Source: Treponema sp. (lineage in GTDB: Bacteria > Spirochaetota > Spirochaetia > Treponematales > Breznakiellaceae). Taken from it: 13,912 bases of DNA. The stretch lies in NCBI GenBank assembly GCA_031258265.1, contig JAIRNB010000040.1, positions 1 through 13,912 on the forward strand. Direction: 5' to 3'. Of the stretch, positions 13,904 to 13,912 are shown in pieces. Both the position numbers and the translations under genes were made by a program. Position 1 is the first letter of the stretch. Each line of letters opens with the position of its first letter. Under the pieces are notes generated by a model. The model was not told the DNA's origin. It saw nothing but the letters and a program-made list of their open reading frames with translations, and searched no databases.

Positions 13904-13912
13904 TTTACGTTT

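Overview
The window looks like a chromosomal segment of a GC-rich bacterium, most plausibly a spirochaete of the Treponema type (inference from overall resemblance: GC-rich codon use, palindrome-rich spacers, a two-gene AddAB-like nuclease locus; no rRNA or marker gene is present to prove it). Base composition changes sharply: about the first 2.5 kb is AT-rich and the rest, from roughly 3.35 kb, is strongly GC-rich. The AT-rich part holds a restriction-modification system and was probably acquired by transfer.

Left part (1-3350, all minus strand). A gene for a 172-residue conserved protein of unknown function (3033 to 2515) is followed by an AlwI/BspD6I-family type IIS restriction endonuclease (2271 to 460) and, overlapping its end by 11 bp, a DPPY-type DNA adenine methyltransferase that runs off the left edge. 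Between the unknown gene and the endonuclease lie 11 units of an exact 21-bp periodic repeat. Each unit is centred on a small dyad (TCT-NNN-AGA core), and the stem arms are better conserved than the loop even though the array falls in frame with both flanking genes. Two of the 11 loop triplets are stop codons. This is the most unusual structure in the window. From 3034 to 3349 there is no recognised gene, but there are two perfect hairpins and a coherent open frame that continues in phase after the stop of the next gene.

Middle part (3350-6893). This holds a nitroreductase-like flavoprotein (minus), a cytoplasmic serine beta-lactamase/esterase-family hydrolase (plus), a Uma2-family PD-(D/E)XK protein (minus) and a TIM-barrel amidohydrolase (minus). 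The 230-nt spacer between the nitroreductase and the hydrolase (3932-4161) separates divergent genes, and I see no clear promoter or other element in it. The amidohydrolase carries a 40-codon GC-rich hairpin-forming insertion.

Right part (6894-13912). A 27-bp gap separates the amidohydrolase from a divergent pair of plus-strand genes. The gap contains a perfect dyad that places a TATAAT box on each strand at equal distances from the two start codons, suggesting a two-way promoter with leaderless transcripts. The pair, joined by an ATGA overlap, encodes an AddB-like Fe-S PD-(D/E)XK nuclease (1022 aa) and an AddA-like UvrD-type helicase-nuclease (1255 aa). Together they should form the ATP-dependent enzyme that resects double-strand breaks for recombination. 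Both genes carry low-complexity in-frame expansions. The window ends in a cluster of three perfect hairpins, the last of which looks like a bidirectional terminator.
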